A DNA stretch of 64,000 nt from the NCBI GenBank assembly GCA_019038645.1, contig JAHOYT010000005.1, positions 1-64,000 of the forward strand. The letters are read 5' to 3'. How positions within the stretch are numbered: the first letter of the stretch is position 1; each line of letters opens with the position of its first letter. Below, piece by piece: positions 8,523 through 18,488 of the stretch. This DNA comes from Bacteroidales bacterium. GTDB taxonomy: Bacteria; Bacteroidota; Bacteroidia; Bacteroidales; UBA12077. A program made the translations under genes and the position numbers. Under the pieces are notes generated by a model. The model did no database searches, was not told the DNA's origin, and saw nothing but the letters and a program-made list of their open reading frames with translations.

Positions 8523-9722
8523 TTAAATAGTTCTTCCCGGATAAACTTTTAACGCAGCTTCCAAAGTTTCCATTGCATTAGCCAAATCATCTTTGTTAAG
8601 AACATAAGCAATACGAACTTCATTTTTACCTAGTCCCGGAGTAGCATAGAAACCTGTGGCTGGCGCAACCATCACAGTTTGTTTTTTATATTCGAAATCG
8701 ACTAAAATCCATTGAGCGAATTTATCAGCATCATCAATTGGTAGTTTTACAACCGTATAAAAAGCTCCTTTTGGTTTTGGACAATAAACACCATCCATTT
8801 TATTTAATGCTTCAACCATAAAGTTTCTTCTATCGATATATTCGTTGTAAACTTCTTCGAAATAATCGTTTGGTGTATTTAATGCTGCTTCACCGGCCCA
8901 TTGCCCGAACGAAGGAGGACACAAACGCGCCTGAGCGAATTTCATTGCTGCATTAATTACATCTTTATTTTTAGTAATCATTGCACCTATCCTAACTCCA
9001 CACATACTATAACGTTTCGAAACAGAATCCATCAAAATAACATTTTGCTCAATACCTTTGAGATGCATAGCAGAGAAATGTTCATTTCCGTCATAGCAAA
9101 ACTCACGATAAACTTCGTCAGAATATAAATATAAATCGTATTTTTCAATTAAAACCTTAAGTTGTTGTAATTCAGTCTCTGAATATAAGTAGCCGGTAGG
9201 GTTATTTGGATTACAAATAACAATACCTTTAGTTTTTGGCGTGATCAGTTTTTCAAATTCTTCAATTGCAGGCAATGCAAAATCAGTTTCGATAGTTGAA
9301 GTAATTGGTTTAACTACTACACCTGCAGAAACAGCAAAACCAGTATAGTTTGCATAAAATGGTTCAGGAATAATTACTTCATCTCTGGGATTTAATGTTG
9401 ATAGAAAAGCAAACGTAATTGCTTCTGAACCACCAGTTGTAATTAACATTTCAGTATGATCAACATCGATATCGACTCCCTTATAATATTTTGCCAAACC
9501 TTTACGATATGATTCGTTACCAGCAGAATGGCTATATTCAATAACTTTTTCTGTAATATTCTTAACAGCATCCAATGCTACTTCTGGTGTAGGAATGTCT
9601 GGTTGACCAATGTTCAGATGATAAACCTTATGGCCTTTCTTTTTTGCTGCTTCTGCATACGGAACCAATTTTCTGATTGGTGATGCAGGCATCATTTTCC
9701 CTTTTTCTGAAATTTGTGGCAT
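8523..9722 (-). CDS. PLP-dependent class I/II aminotransferase
   Basis: Fold-type I aminotransferase, probably acting on aspartate or another common amino acid. Residues 171-177 are NPNNPTG, 201-205 SDEVY, and SVSKRYSMCGVRIGA places the PLP-binding Lys at 236. The C-terminal substrate-carboxylate Arg is in NEVRIAY. The 399 residues are full length. It lies 8 bases downstream of the DUF1573 gene on the same strand, probably as the second gene of a two-gene operon. Aspartate specificity is likely by similarity to Bacteroidetes AspC-like proteins but cannot be proved from motifs. Confidence 0.9.
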   Translation of the reverse strand: MPQISEKGKMMPASPIRKLVPYAEAAKKKGHKVYHLNIGQPDIPTPEVALDAVKNITEKVIEYSHSAGNESYRKGLAKYYKGVDIDVDHTEMLITTGGSEAITFAFLSTLNPRDEVIIPEPFYANYTGFAVSAGVVVKPITSTIETDFALPAIEEFEKLITPKTKGIVICNPNNPTGYLYSETELQQLKVLIEKYDLYLYSDEVYREFCYDGNEHFSAMHLKGIEQNVILMDSVSKRYSMCGVRIGAMITKNKDVINAAMKFAQARLCPPSFGQWAGEAALNTPNDYFEEVYNEYIDRRNFMVEALNKMDGVYCPKPKGAFYTVVKLPIDDADKFAQWILVDFEYKKQTVMVAPATGFYATPGLGKNEVRIAYVLNKDDLANAMETLEAALKVYPGRTI

Positions 9723-9730
9723 AACAATAC

Positions 9731-10162
9731 TTATTTATTTGTTTGATTTTCAACAACGACTTTTGAAACTGTACCGGTAATTTTTAATGTAACAGGAGAT
9801 GTTTTTGCATTTGAATACACTCGTATAGATTTAGTAAAAGCTCCTGTTATTTTAGTGTTATATTTTACTACTATCGTTCCGGTTTTACCCTTTTTTATTG
9901 GTTCTTTTGGCCATGTGGGTGTTGTACAACCGCACGAAGCTTTTACATTTGTTAAAAGCAAAGGCTCCTTCCCTGTATTTTTAAAGGTAAATTCACATAA
10001 TCCGTTACCACTATATTTAATTTTTCCATAGTCGTGTGTTGTATTCTCAAAATATATTTCCGGACTGTCTTTGGTGTCCTGATTTGTATTTATTTCTTCT
10101 TGTGAAAAGGCTTGAGCAGCAACAATTCCAATGAAAACAAGACTTAACAATAATTTTTTCAT
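9731..10162 (-). CDS. Secreted DUF1573 protein
   Basis: Small exported protein of unknown function common in Bacteroidetes. A signal peptide ends near residue 20 (AAQAFSQ). The DUF1573 core includes ENTTHDYGKIKYSG, a Cys pair in ASCGCTTPTW and a beta-rich domain that ends in VTLKITGTVSK. The fold is expected to resemble an Ig-like/ASH domain. It precedes the aminotransferase by 8 bases. A promoter -7 box lies 27 bases upstream of its ATG, so it is probably the first gene of that pair. Confidence 0.88.
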   Translation of the reverse strand: MKKLLLSLVFIGIVAAQAFSQEEINTNQDTKDSPEIYFENTTHDYGKIKYSGNGLCEFTFKNTGKEPLLLTNVKASCGCTTPTWPKEPIKKGKTGTIVVKYNTKITGAFTKSIRVYSNAKTSPVTLKITGTVSKVVVENQTNK

Positions 10163-10189
10163 AATAAAGCAATTTATTTAATTGATTTA

Positions 10190-10197
10190 CAAAGTTA
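10190..10197 (-). promoter_or_regulatory. -7 box for the DUF1573-aminotransferase pair
   Basis: TAACTTTG on the minus strand fits TAnnTTTG and ends 27 bases before the ATG, the same spacing as several other genes in the window. Confidence 0.5.
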
Positions 10198-10351
10198 GTT
10201 TTTATTAGCAAATTTAAATATGTTATTAAATATTTATGGCAAACAGGCTATTTTTATATCCACTTAAGGCAGGGTTTTTTAGTAATTAATTTATATTTTT
10301 ACAGACTTTTCGAGATTAAAAAATAGTAAGAACAAGAGAAATAGTGTGAAA

Positions 10352-12970
10352 ATGGAAATCCCTGCAAAATACAATCCCGCTTTAACTGAAGAAAAATGGT
10401 ATAAATACTGGATGGATAATGATTATTTTCATTCAGAACCTGACGACAGGGAGCCTTATACTGTTGTAATTCCACCACCAAATGTTACGGGTGTATTGCA
10501 CATGGGGCATATGTTAAATAATACAATTCAGGATATTTTAGTTCGTCGCGCCAGGATGCAGGGTAAAAATGCATGTTGGGTTCCGGGAACAGATCATGCA
10601 TCAATTGCAACAGAAGCAAAAGTGGTTGCTAAACTAAAGAAAGAAGGAATTGATAAGAATTCTTTATCGAGAGAAGAATTTCTTGATCATGCCTGGGAAT
10701 GGAAAGAGAAACACGGAGGCATTATTCTTGAACAGTTAAAAAAACTGGGAGCTTCGTGCGATTGGGAACGTACCAAGTTTACAATGGACGATGATATGTC
10801 GGAAAGTGTATTAAAGGTCTTTGTAGATTTACACAAAAAAGGATTAATTTATCGCGGTGTAAGAATGGTAAATTGGGATCCTCAGGCCAAAACTGCGGTT
10901 TCTGACGAAGAGGTAAATTTCAAAGAAGTTCAGTCAAAACTATATTATGTTCGTTATAAAGTAGAAAGTGAAGATAGCTATGTAACTATTGCGACAACAA
11001 GACCCGAAACGATTTTAGGAGATACTGCTGTCTGTGTTCATCCTGAAGACGAAAGATTTAAAAATCTTCATGGAAAAAAAGTACTTGTGCCTTTAGTAAA
11101 TCGCTTGATTTCAATTATTAAGGATGAGTATGTTGATAAGGAATTTGGTACAGGAGCTTTAAAGATTACACCTGCTCATGATATTAACGATTACGAAATA
11201 GGAGATAAGCATAATCTTGAATCGATTGATATTTTCAACGATGATGGAACAATGAATGAAAGTGCTCAACTTTATATAGGCGAAGATAGATTTAAAGTTC
11301 GCAAGCTTATAGTTAAAGATTTAGAAGAAGCAGGACATATTGTAAAAATTGAAGATTATATAAATAAGCTTGGATATTCGGAACGAACAGATGCTGTTAT
11401 TGAACCAAAGCTATCAATGCAATGGTTTTGTAAAATGGAAAACCTTGCAAAACCTGCCCTGGAGAATGTAATAAATAATAATGTTCAGTTTCATCCGGCA
11501 AAATTTAAAAATACTTATAAACACTGGATGGAAAATGTTAAGGATTGGTGCGTTTCCAGACAGTTGTGGTGGGGACAACGCATACCTGCATATTATTTGC
11601 CGGAAGGTGGCTATGTGGTTGCCAATACTGAAGATGAAGCTGTAGAATTAGCAAAAGAAAAATCGGGGAATCCGAATTTAACAATAAATGATTTAAGACA
11701 GGACGAAGATGTTTTGGATACATGGTTTTCATCCTGGCTGTGGCCGATTTCTGTTTTTAATGGAATTAACGATCCTGATAATAAGGATTTTAATTACTAT
11801 TACCCTACAAATGATTTGGTAACCGCTCCTGAAATTCTTTTTTTCTGGGTTGCCCGGATGATAATGGCCGGATATGAATATAAAGGTGAAAAACCTTTTA
11901 AAAATGTATATTTAACCGGCATAGTTCGTGATCAATTACGTCGTAAAATGTCAAAATCTTTGGGTAATTCACCCGACCCTATTGAATTAATGAAAAAATA
12001 TGGTGCCGATGGAGTGAGAGTTGGAATGCTGTTGTGTTCTCCTGCCGGTGGTGATTTGCTTTTCGATGAGAACTTAACGGAACAGGGAAGAAACTTCGGA
12101 AATAAGATATGGAATGCTTTTAGATTGGTTAAAAGCTGGAGTGTAGATGAAACAATTGAACAACCTGAATCATCACGAAAATCTATTGAATGGTTTTTAA
12201 ACAGACTTAACAGTGAAATAAAAAATATTAATAATCTATACGAAAAATTCAGATTGTCTGAGGCGTTAATGTCTGTATACAAACTTTTTTGGGATGAGTT
12301 TTCATCATGGTATCTGGAGTTGATTAAACCTGCTTACCAAAAACCGATTGATAAAACTACTCTTGATCAGACATTAGAGATATTTGATACTCTTATTAAG
12401 TTACTGCATCCTATAATGCCTTTTATTACAGAAGAAATCTGGCAATTGATTGAAGATCGAAAGCCGGGAGAGAGTATTATGATTGAAAAGATGCCTGTTT
12501 CAGAAACTTATAGCAATAAAACAATACAGGCTTTTGAAAGAGTAAAAGAAGTAATTAGTGGTGTGAGGAATGTCAGAAAAGAAAACAATATTGCCCAAAA
12601 GGAAAGTTTGGCTTTAAAAGTAAATGGTAATTATGATAATGATTATGATTCATGTATTGTAAAAATGTGTAATTTATCATCACTGGAAAAGGTCAATAGT
12701 AAAATTGACGGAGCTGTTTCTTTTATGGTAAAATCTACTGAGTTTTATATTGAATTGGGTAGCTTGGTAGATGTTGAAGAAGAGTTAAAAAAACTGAACG
12801 ATGAGTTGGAATACAATAAAGGATTTTTAAAATCGGTGATGAAGAAATTGAGTAACGAACGTTTTGTTAACAGCGCTCCTGAAAAGGTTGTAAACATTGA
12901 AAAGCAAAAAAAGGATGATGCTGAAGCTAAGATAAAAGTTTTGGAAGAACGAATTGCCGGGTTAAAATAA
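10352..12970 (+). CDS. valS: Valyl-tRNA synthetase
   Basis: Charges tRNA(Val) with valine and edits misactivated threonine. HMGH at residues 50-53 is the class I HIGH motif, KMSKS is at 532-536, the CP1 editing insertion lies between them ([16 protein letters not shown]), and the C-terminal coiled-coil arm starts near residue 805. The 872 residues are normal. I chose the ATG at 10352 (MEIPAKYNP); a GTG two codons upstream (10346) is an alternative. It is followed by a terminator-like hairpin before the glutamine synthetase gene. Confidence 0.96.
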   Translation: MEIPAKYNPALTEEKWYKYWMDNDYFHSEPDDREPYTVVIPPPNVTGVLHMGHMLNNTIQDILVRRARMQGKNACWVPGTDHASIATEAKVVAKLKKEGIDKNSLSREEFLDHAWEWKEKHGGIILEQLKKLGASCDWERTKFTMDDDMSESVLKVFVDLHKKGLIYRGVRMVNWDPQAKTAVSDEEVNFKEVQSKLYYVRYKVESEDSYVTIATTRPETILGDTAVCVHPEDERFKNLHGKKVLVPLVNRLISIIKDEYVDKEFGTGALKITPAHDINDYEIGDKHNLESIDIFNDDGTMNESAQLYIGEDRFKVRKLIVKDLEEAGHIVKIEDYINKLGYSERTDAVIEPKLSMQWFCKMENLAKPALENVINNNVQFHPAKFKNTYKHWMENVKDWCVSRQLWWGQRIPAYYLPEGGYVVANTEDEAVELAKEKSGNPNLTINDLRQDEDVLDTWFSSWLWPISVFNGINDPDNKDFNYYYPTNDLVTAPEILFFWVARMIMAGYEYKGEKPFKNVYLTGIVRDQLRRKMSKSLGNSPDPIELMKKYGADGVRVGMLLCSPAGGDLLFDENLTEQGRNFGNKIWNAFRLVKSWSVDETIEQPESSRKSIEWFLNRLNSEIKNINNLYEKFRLSEALMSVYKLFWDEFSSWYLELIKPAYQKPIDKTTLDQTLEIFDTLIKLLHPIMPFITEEIWQLIEDRKPGESIMIEKMPVSETYSNKTIQAFERVKEVISGVRNVRKENNIAQKESLALKVNGNYDNDYDSCIVKMCNLSSLEKVNSKIDGAVSFMVKSTEFYIELGSLVDVEEELKKLNDELEYNKGFLKSVMKKLSNERFVNSAPEKVVNIEKQKKDDAEAKIKVLEERIAGLK

Positions 12971-12997
12971 TTGAACTTTTATGCTGATAATCAGATA

Positions 12998-13016
12998 ATA
13001 ATACAGTTTGTATTAT
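12998..13016 (+). other. Short AT-rich hairpin after valS
   Basis: ATAATAC (12998-13004) pairs with GTATTAT (13010-13016) around five bases. There is no T-tract, so termination is unlikely. It precedes the larger hairpin at 13030-13084 and could be part of a leader structure. Confidence 0.3.
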
Positions 13017-13029
13017 ATAACATAATTTT

Positions 13030-13088
13030 AAAGGACTACAAGCTATTGACTTTTAAAGATTTCTCATTAGTTTAGTAGTCCTTTTTTA
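13030..13088 (+). terminator. Long-loop terminator or attenuator between valS and glutamine synthetase
   Basis: AAAGGACTAC (13030-13039) pairs perfectly with GTAGTCCTTT (13075-13084), followed by a T-run. The loop is 35 bases, much longer than other terminators in the window, so the loop may hold another structure or binding site. It ends 19 bases before the glutamine synthetase ATG, leaving almost no room for a separate promoter behind it. Plain termination of valS is the simplest reading; attenuation of the next gene is possible. Confidence 0.6.
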
Positions 13089-13106
13089 AAATAGAAATAG
13101 CATATT

Positions 13107-14612
13107 ATGAAAGAATTAGAGATAAGATTAAATCCAAACCCATTGGTTCAGTTCCTGAAGAAATCTGCGTCGGAATTTACGCGTCAGGATATTATTTATT
13201 TTATTGAAGAAAATGAGATTGAGATGGTCAATTTTCGTTATGTTGGCGAAGATGGTAAATTAAAATCATTGAATTTTGTTATCAATAATAAACAACATTT
13301 AGAAGATTTATTATCAACAGGTGAACGTGTTGACGGTTCAAGTTTGTTCTCTTATATCGAAGCAGGATCAAGTGATTTATATGTAATTCCTCGTTTTAGA
13401 ACAGCATTTGTTAACCCATTTTCGGAGTATCCAACATTAGATATTTTATGTAGCTTTTACACTCGTGATGGATTACCTCTTGAAAGTGCACCTGAACATA
13501 TCTTAAGAAAAGCGATTGATGAGTTCCGCAAATCAACAGGATATGATTTTAAGGCTATGGGAGAGCTGGAATATTACGTAGTAAGCGAGAAGGAAGATCT
13601 GTATCCTGGTATTGACCAGAAAGGCTATCACGAATCTCCGCCTTTTACTAAAAACGGGCATATTCGTAAAGAGGCACTGAGCCTTATTTCGCAATGTGGA
13701 GGACAAATAAAATACGGACATTCTGAAGTTGGAAATTTTGTAAGTGGCGATGAGCTTTATGAGCAACAAGAAATTGAATTTCTTCCGGTTGATCCTCAGG
13801 ATGCTGTGGATCAATTGGTAGTAGCAAAGTGGATATTGAGAATGCTTGGCGATGAGTATGGAGTGAATATTAGTTTTGCACCAAAAATCACTGTGGGTAA
13901 AGCAGGTAGCGGATTACATATTCATATGCTTTTGGAAAAGGATGGTGAAAATGTAATGGTTGAAGGTGATGGTTTAAGTACTGCTGCGAAAAAAATGATT
14001 GCCGGTATTTTAGATTTAGCTTCTTCGTTAACAGCTTTTGGAAACACAATTCCAACTTCATATTTACGTTTGGTTCCACATCAGGAAGCACCTACAAATA
14101 TTTGCTGGGGCGACAGTAATCGGTCAGTTCTGGTAAGAGTTCCGCTTGGCTGGATCGCCGATACGAGCATGATAAAAGATGCCAATCCACAGGAAACAGG
14201 AACTATTCCTTACGTTCCCGGAAAACAAACTGTTGAAATAAGATCCGGGGATGGTTCTGCTGATATTTATCAATTTATGGCTGGAATAATAGTGGCAGCT
14301 CAACACGGTTTAGAAATATCAAATGCATTAGAGATTGCCGAAAAGTTGTACATGGATGTTAATATATTTGATGATGAACATAAAGACAAATTAGCAAAAT
14401 TAGAATGCCTGCCACAGTCTTGTTGGGAATCTGCAGATTCTCTAATAGAAAAAAGAGAATTTTTCGAAAAGAACGGAGTTTTTCCTGCTGGCAGTATTGA
14501 CCAGATAGCAAAAAAACTTAAATCGTACAACGATAAAGACTTGAGTGAAAGATTGTATGGTAAAGAAAAAGAGTTAAGAGAGCTGGTTATGAGGTATTTA
14601 CATTGCATGTAA
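13107..14612 (+). CDS. Glutamine synthetase family protein
   Basis: Predicted to form glutamine from glutamate, ammonia and ATP. The beta-grasp N-domain covers about 25-110. The catalytic domain carries metal-site and substrate motifs: ELEYYVV (about 155), GSGLHIHM (about 267), RLVPHQEAPTN, NRSVLVRVP and a C-terminal VEIRSGDGSADIY. The 501 residues fit a GSI-like class and not the ~730-residue GSIII also found in Bacteroidetes. Whether it is the main assimilatory enzyme or a paralogue cannot be decided here. It stands alone after valS, ending in a bidirectional terminator. Confidence 0.9.
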   Translation: MKELEIRLNPNPLVQFLKKSASEFTRQDIIYFIEENEIEMVNFRYVGEDGKLKSLNFVINNKQHLEDLLSTGERVDGSSLFSYIEAGSSDLYVIPRFRTAFVNPFSEYPTLDILCSFYTRDGLPLESAPEHILRKAIDEFRKSTGYDFKAMGELEYYVVSEKEDLYPGIDQKGYHESPPFTKNGHIRKEALSLISQCGGQIKYGHSEVGNFVSGDELYEQQEIEFLPVDPQDAVDQLVVAKWILRMLGDEYGVNISFAPKITVGKAGSGLHIHMLLEKDGENVMVEGDGLSTAAKKMIAGILDLASSLTAFGNTIPTSYLRLVPHQEAPTNICWGDSNRSVLVRVPLGWIADTSMIKDANPQETGTIPYVPGKQTVEIRSGDGSADIYQFMAGIIVAAQHGLEISNALEIAEKLYMDVNIFDDEHKDKLAKLECLPQSCWESADSLIEKREFFEKNGVFPAGSIDQIAKKLKSYNDKDLSERLYGKEKELRELVMRYLHCM

Positions 14613-14629
14613 TTAGTTCCAAATATTTG

Positions 14630-14657
14630 AAAAGCGTACTTGTATAAGTGCGCTTTT
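14630..14657. terminator. Bidirectional terminator after glutamine synthetase
   Basis: AAAAGCGTACTT (14630-14641) pairs with AAGTGCGCTTTT (14646-14657) with one G-U pair and a four-base loop. It sits between two convergent genes and carries A and T tracts on either side. Confidence 0.9.
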
Positions 14658-16748
14658 TTAACTTAAAACATCTTTGAATTCGATGTCTTGTGAAGCCAGA
14701 ACAAATATTTTTTTATTTAAATCTTTGGTGTTCTCTTTAAGATTTTCAAAATAACCCCCAAAATTTTCATCAGGAGTTTTTAATCCTAACATAACTAAAT
14801 CACTGTCAGTAGATTCCTTTTTTAAAATATTCCAGAAAACTTCACCTTTAGAAACTAATACTTTAGTATCAAAATTAACCCGCATATTTGCTAACATAGT
14901 TGTCAGATTATTTTGGGCAATTCTGGCAGCTTCATCTGTGGCAACTACCATTTTAATCGTAATTTTTATGTTTTGCCAGTAAGGACTGTTATGCATTAAG
15001 TAACCAAGAATCATCATTAATCCACCGTTTCCTTTCAATCCACCCCACCATATATCTACAGATGTTTTATCCCTGAAATCATTGGAAACAAAATCCTGCA
15101 TTATTACAATATTACGTTTTGATTTATAGAAATGATTAATCATTTGAGCATATGATTCTTGTTCGCTGGTTTCTTTTGAATCACCTAACAATACAGTGTT
15201 TGGCACTAATGGTCCAAGTCCGTATGAGTTTACAAGCTGCATTGCACCAGAAAAAACATTCTCTGCTCTGGTAACGCGCACTAATGCTCTTATATTATTT
15301 TTGGTTAAATGATCAGTAATTTGTTTTTCAAAATCGCCGGTTTTTTCCTGTGGTACTTTTTTCTCAGGTAATATGGTAGCAATGGTAAAAAGTCCTTTTT
15401 CCTGTGTAATACCATTTGCAAAATCGATTAAATGCCAACGCTTTAGTAAAGATCCGGAAAGAACTAACATGTTTGGTCGCCAGCTTTTAGGATCAGATTC
15501 CTTATCTAACCGAAGAATTGCATAGCGGATAATCTGGAGCAACATACCACTTCTTACATCTCCCCATGTGGTTTTCAATCTACGTCTTCTTAACCATGTG
15601 TAAATAATGATAATAAATAAAATAGCTGCTATTGTGGCTAGGGCATTGATTAAAAACATTACTGCAAAACACCCTATTGTTCCCAATAATGAAAAAATCC
15701 AGTGAACCTTAAATTTGGGTCTGAATGATGGACTTTCCAGAAATTTTTCAATACCGGCGGTTACATTTAATATACCATAAGTTGTAAGAAAAAACATGGT
15801 CAAAATTGGAGCAATTGTGTTTAAGTTGCCGAGATAAACTAAAATAAGAGTTAAAATGATTGTGAATATAGTCGCCCATTGCGGAATTTGCTCTTCCCTG
15901 GAGCTTTTCCCTAAAAAAGAAAGTTGACGTGGCAAAACCTGATCTTTAGTGAGGGCTTGTAAAACGCGGGGCGCACCCATTAAGCTTCCAACAGCACTCG
16001 AAAGAGTAGCTCCCCACACACCAAGTAAAATTGCTCCACCCCAGAATGCGATTTTATGCATAATTAGTGGATCATTTACTAAAGTTGACGAATCTACCCA
16101 AAAAGCCAGAAGAATAGGGATCGTCATATAAACCAGATAGCCTATACCAACAGCTAAAAAAGTTCCTCGTGGAATAGATTTAGATGGATCTTTTAAATCA
16201 CCTGACATACTTATACCAGCCATAATACCAGTAACTGCAGGAAAAAAAACAGCAAATACCATCCAGAAATCAGAAGTGTTTTCTGCACTAGTACTCCATA
16301 TTTCTGATTGTGTTTCATTTAATGGACCGCCTAGAAATAATGAAAGTAATGACAATATAATTACGCCTAAAATAAAAAATTGTAAACGTATTGCAGCTTT
16401 AGTAGAAAATAGTGATAAAGTCCCTAATAATATAGTTGTAGTTAATCCAACCAGTTTTACATTTAATGCAGGGAATATAATTGTTAAACTCTCTGAAAAA
16501 CCAATAATATATAATGCTACAGAAAAGGCCTGAGCTAAATATAAAGGAATTCCCACAGCACCACCTATTTCAATTCCCAGGGACCGGCTTATCATATAAT
16601 AAGCTCCCCCTGTCTTAACAGGTGCATTTGTTGCAATAGCAGCAATTGATAACGCAGTAAGAAAAGTGATTAATGTCGATAAGGTTACAATAATCAAGGT
16701 GCCTGTTAGTCCAACATTTCCCACTACCCATCCAAAACGCAAATACAT
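14658..16748 (-). CDS. SLC12-type cation-chloride cotransporter or amino acid permease
   Basis: APC-superfamily membrane transporter resembling eukaryotic SLC12 cotransporters. The N-terminal half has about twelve membrane segments with SLC12-like motifs (MYLRFGWVVGN, TGGAYYMISRSLGIEIGG, GAPRVLQAL). The C-terminal ~260 residues form a cytoplasmic domain like that of the NKCC/KCC group. The coordinates start at the first usable ATG, but the conserved N-terminal motif continues in frame upstream to 16838 with no ATG, GTG or TTG, so this start probably truncates the true protein. It lies downstream of pdxH on the same strand. Substrate is unknown; chloride-coupled cation transport is suggested by family only. 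Confidence 0.85.
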   Translation of the reverse strand: MYLRFGWVVGNVGLTGTLIIVTLSTLITFLTALSIAAIATNAPVKTGGAYYMISRSLGIEIGGAVGIPLYLAQAFSVALYIIGFSESLTIIFPALNVKLVGLTTTILLGTLSLFSTKAAIRLQFFILGVIILSLLSLFLGGPLNETQSEIWSTSAENTSDFWMVFAVFFPAVTGIMAGISMSGDLKDPSKSIPRGTFLAVGIGYLVYMTIPILLAFWVDSSTLVNDPLIMHKIAFWGGAILLGVWGATLSSAVGSLMGAPRVLQALTKDQVLPRQLSFLGKSSREEQIPQWATIFTIILTLILVYLGNLNTIAPILTMFFLTTYGILNVTAGIEKFLESPSFRPKFKVHWIFSLLGTIGCFAVMFLINALATIAAILFIIIIYTWLRRRRLKTTWGDVRSGMLLQIIRYAILRLDKESDPKSWRPNMLVLSGSLLKRWHLIDFANGITQEKGLFTIATILPEKKVPQEKTGDFEKQITDHLTKNNIRALVRVTRAENVFSGAMQLVNSYGLGPLVPNTVLLGDSKETSEQESYAQMINHFYKSKRNIVIMQDFVSNDFRDKTSVDIWWGGLKGNGGLMMILGYLMHNSPYWQNIKITIKMVVATDEAARIAQNNLTTMLANMRVNFDTKVLVSKGEVFWNILKKESTDSDLVMLGLKTPDENFGGYFENLKENTKDLNKKIFVLASQDIEFKDVLS

Positions 16749-16838
16749 TATTACTCCTAGAATAGTAAGTATTGAAGGAGTAAAAACACCACCAAATGTA
16801 TTTAAGCGATTCTGATTATTTGCTGCGAAGTTTTTTAT
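16749..16838 (-). other. In-frame N-terminal extension of the SLC12-type gene, no standard start
   Basis: Thirty sense codons read directly into the ATG at 16748. They encode RLNTFGGVFTPSILTILGVI, which with MYLRFGW is the hallmark N-terminus of SLC12-type proteins, so this stretch is almost certainly translated. The reading frame is bounded by TGA at 16842-16844. The only plausible initiator after it is ATA at 16836-16838, 27 bases after the pdxH stop; ATT occurs further in. Possibilities are ATA initiation, a recent start-codon mutation, or a sequence error. Confidence 0.75.
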
Positions 16839-16865
16839 TTTTCAGATTTTATTTAGAAACAATAA

Positions 16866-17507
16866 TTAAGGTGCAAGACGTCTGATTTTCCATTCATTAT
16901 CATCCAGATAATATTCAATTCTGTCATGTAATCTATTTGGCCGGCCTTGCCAGAATTCAATAATATAAGGAGTTAAAATATAGCCACCCCAGTTATCTGG
17001 TCTCATTGGAGTATCGCCGGCAAATTTATCCTGAAATTCGGCCTGTTTATCCTCAAGAAATTTACGGCTTGGGATTTCCTTACTTTGTGGTGAAGCCCAT
17101 GCACCAATTCTTCTTTTAGCAGATCTGGTCAGGTAATATTCTTCTGAAATTTCCTTTGAGGTTTTTTCTAATCTGCCTTCAATACGGATTTGTTTTTCAA
17201 GATCCGGCCAGTAAAAAAGTAGGCTTCCATAATGGTTTTCAGAAATATGATGACCTTTTTTACTGTCATAATTAGTGTAAAAAATAAAGCCTTCGTTTTT
17301 TATTTCTTTCAGAAGAACCATCCTTGTTGAGGGTTGCATATTTTTACTTATTGTAGATAATGCCATTGCGGTTGGCTCTTTTATTCCGGAATTAATTGCA
17401 ATATCCATCCAGATATTAAATTGTTTGATCGGATCCGGGTCTGCATCTTTCTTCCCGAATGGTTTTTGCCTGAAATCACTTCTGATTTTGTCATACTTTT
17501 TTTCCAT
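16866..17507 (-). CDS. pdxH: Pyridoxamine 5'-phosphate oxidase
   Basis: FMN enzyme that oxidises pyridoxine or pyridoxamine 5'-phosphate to PLP, the last step of vitamin B6 synthesis and salvage. Diagnostic features are STRMVLLKEI (FMN site), FYTNYDSKKG, and the C-terminal signature FWQGRPNRLHDR. The 213 residues are standard. It follows the YihY gene by 17 bases on the same strand and precedes the SLC12-type transporter, so transcription of the three is probably continuous. Confidence 0.95.
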   Translation of the reverse strand: MEKKYDKIRSDFRQKPFGKKDADPDPIKQFNIWMDIAINSGIKEPTAMALSTISKNMQPSTRMVLLKEIKNEGFIFYTNYDSKKGHHISENHYGSLLFYWPDLEKQIRIEGRLEKTSKEISEEYYLTRSAKRRIGAWASPQSKEIPSRKFLEDKQAEFQDKFAGDTPMRPDNWGGYILTPYIIEFWQGRPNRLHDRIEYYLDDNEWKIRRLAP

Positions 17508-17524
17508 AGCAACGGTCTTTTTAA

Positions 17525-18457
17525 TTAATCTAAAGTATTATCAATACGGGCATTATTAATACTGGCATTGAGTTCAAATCCCAGTATTAAAGCAAAAGAA
17601 TTAAAATATAACCATAATAAAACAACCATAATTGTTCCTATTGAACCATACAATTTATTGTACTGACCAAAATTGTTTACAAAATACGAAAATCCAAGCG
17701 AAGTTAAAAGTGCAAGAATGGTTGCAAGGGTCGATCCGGCAGAAATAAATTTCCATTCTGATTTTTTTGCTGGTGCAAAATAATATAAAAAGGATATTGA
17801 AAAAAAGAATAAAGATATAATAACCACCCACTTAGCAAATGAAATTAAGTAAAAAGTAATATTCATTTCAAGAATTTCTAATTCCACAAGTTTGGTTAAA
17901 ATAAATTGTCCAAAGGTCAAGAGTGAAACGGAAATAGTTATTAGTATAAATATCATGAAAACAAGAAATGTAGAAACAACCCTGATTGCTGTCCAGTTTC
18001 TGGTATCGATGGTGTGATACGTATTGTTGAAAGCCTGAATTAAAGCATGAACAGCATTGGTTGAGAAAATTAAACTCAGCAAGGCTCCAAAAGAAAAAAT
18101 ACCTATTTTTTTTACTGTAACCACAGAAACCAGAGTTGATTCGAAATACTGAAAAGCATTATGAGGTAAGAAATCCTTTATAAGATCCAATAACTCAATC
18201 TGAAGATTTTTTCCTGGTATAAATGGAATTAATGTAAACAGAAATAACATAGTAGGAAATATTGCTAAAGCAAAATTGAATGCAATAGCAGATGCTCTTG
18301 TTGCTAGATATCCATTTTTAGCACCGGAGAAAAAGAATTTTATTACATCATACACAGGAACTTTTTCAAATCCGGGTACTGAAACGTCTTTTGCTTTTAT
18401 TTTAAAACGTTGAATTCGCTGATTAAAAAATTTATAAGATTTTTCCTGATCCGACAT
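17525..18457 (-). CDS. YihY/BrkB family inner-membrane protein
   Basis: Integral membrane protein of the YihY (once called ribonuclease BN) family. About six hydrophobic segments lie between residues 55 and 300, with typical motifs RASAIAFNFALAIFP and YGSIGTIMVVLLWLYF. The 310 residues are normal. Its function is not established; the old RNase BN link was a misassignment. It lies between nadC and pdxH in a leftward run, 31 bases after nadC. Nothing in the sequence points to a substrate. Confidence 0.88.
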   Translation of the reverse strand: MSDQEKSYKFFNQRIQRFKIKAKDVSVPGFEKVPVYDVIKFFFSGAKNGYLATRASAIAFNFALAIFPTMLFLFTLIPFIPGKNLQIELLDLIKDFLPHNAFQYFESTLVSVVTVKKIGIFSFGALLSLIFSTNAVHALIQAFNNTYHTIDTRNWTAIRVVSTFLVFMIFILITISVSLLTFGQFILTKLVELEILEMNITFYLISFAKWVVIISLFFFSISFLYYFAPAKKSEWKFISAGSTLATILALLTSLGFSYFVNNFGQYNKLYGSIGTIMVVLLWLYFNSFALILGFELNASINNARIDNTLD

Positions 18458-18488
18458 CTTTACTAAAACTATTTAATAACTCTGTAAA

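Noticed and set aside
10299-10481. 60-residue minus-strand frame opposite the valS start
   Set aside because: It mirrors the valS coding sequence and lacks protein-like features.
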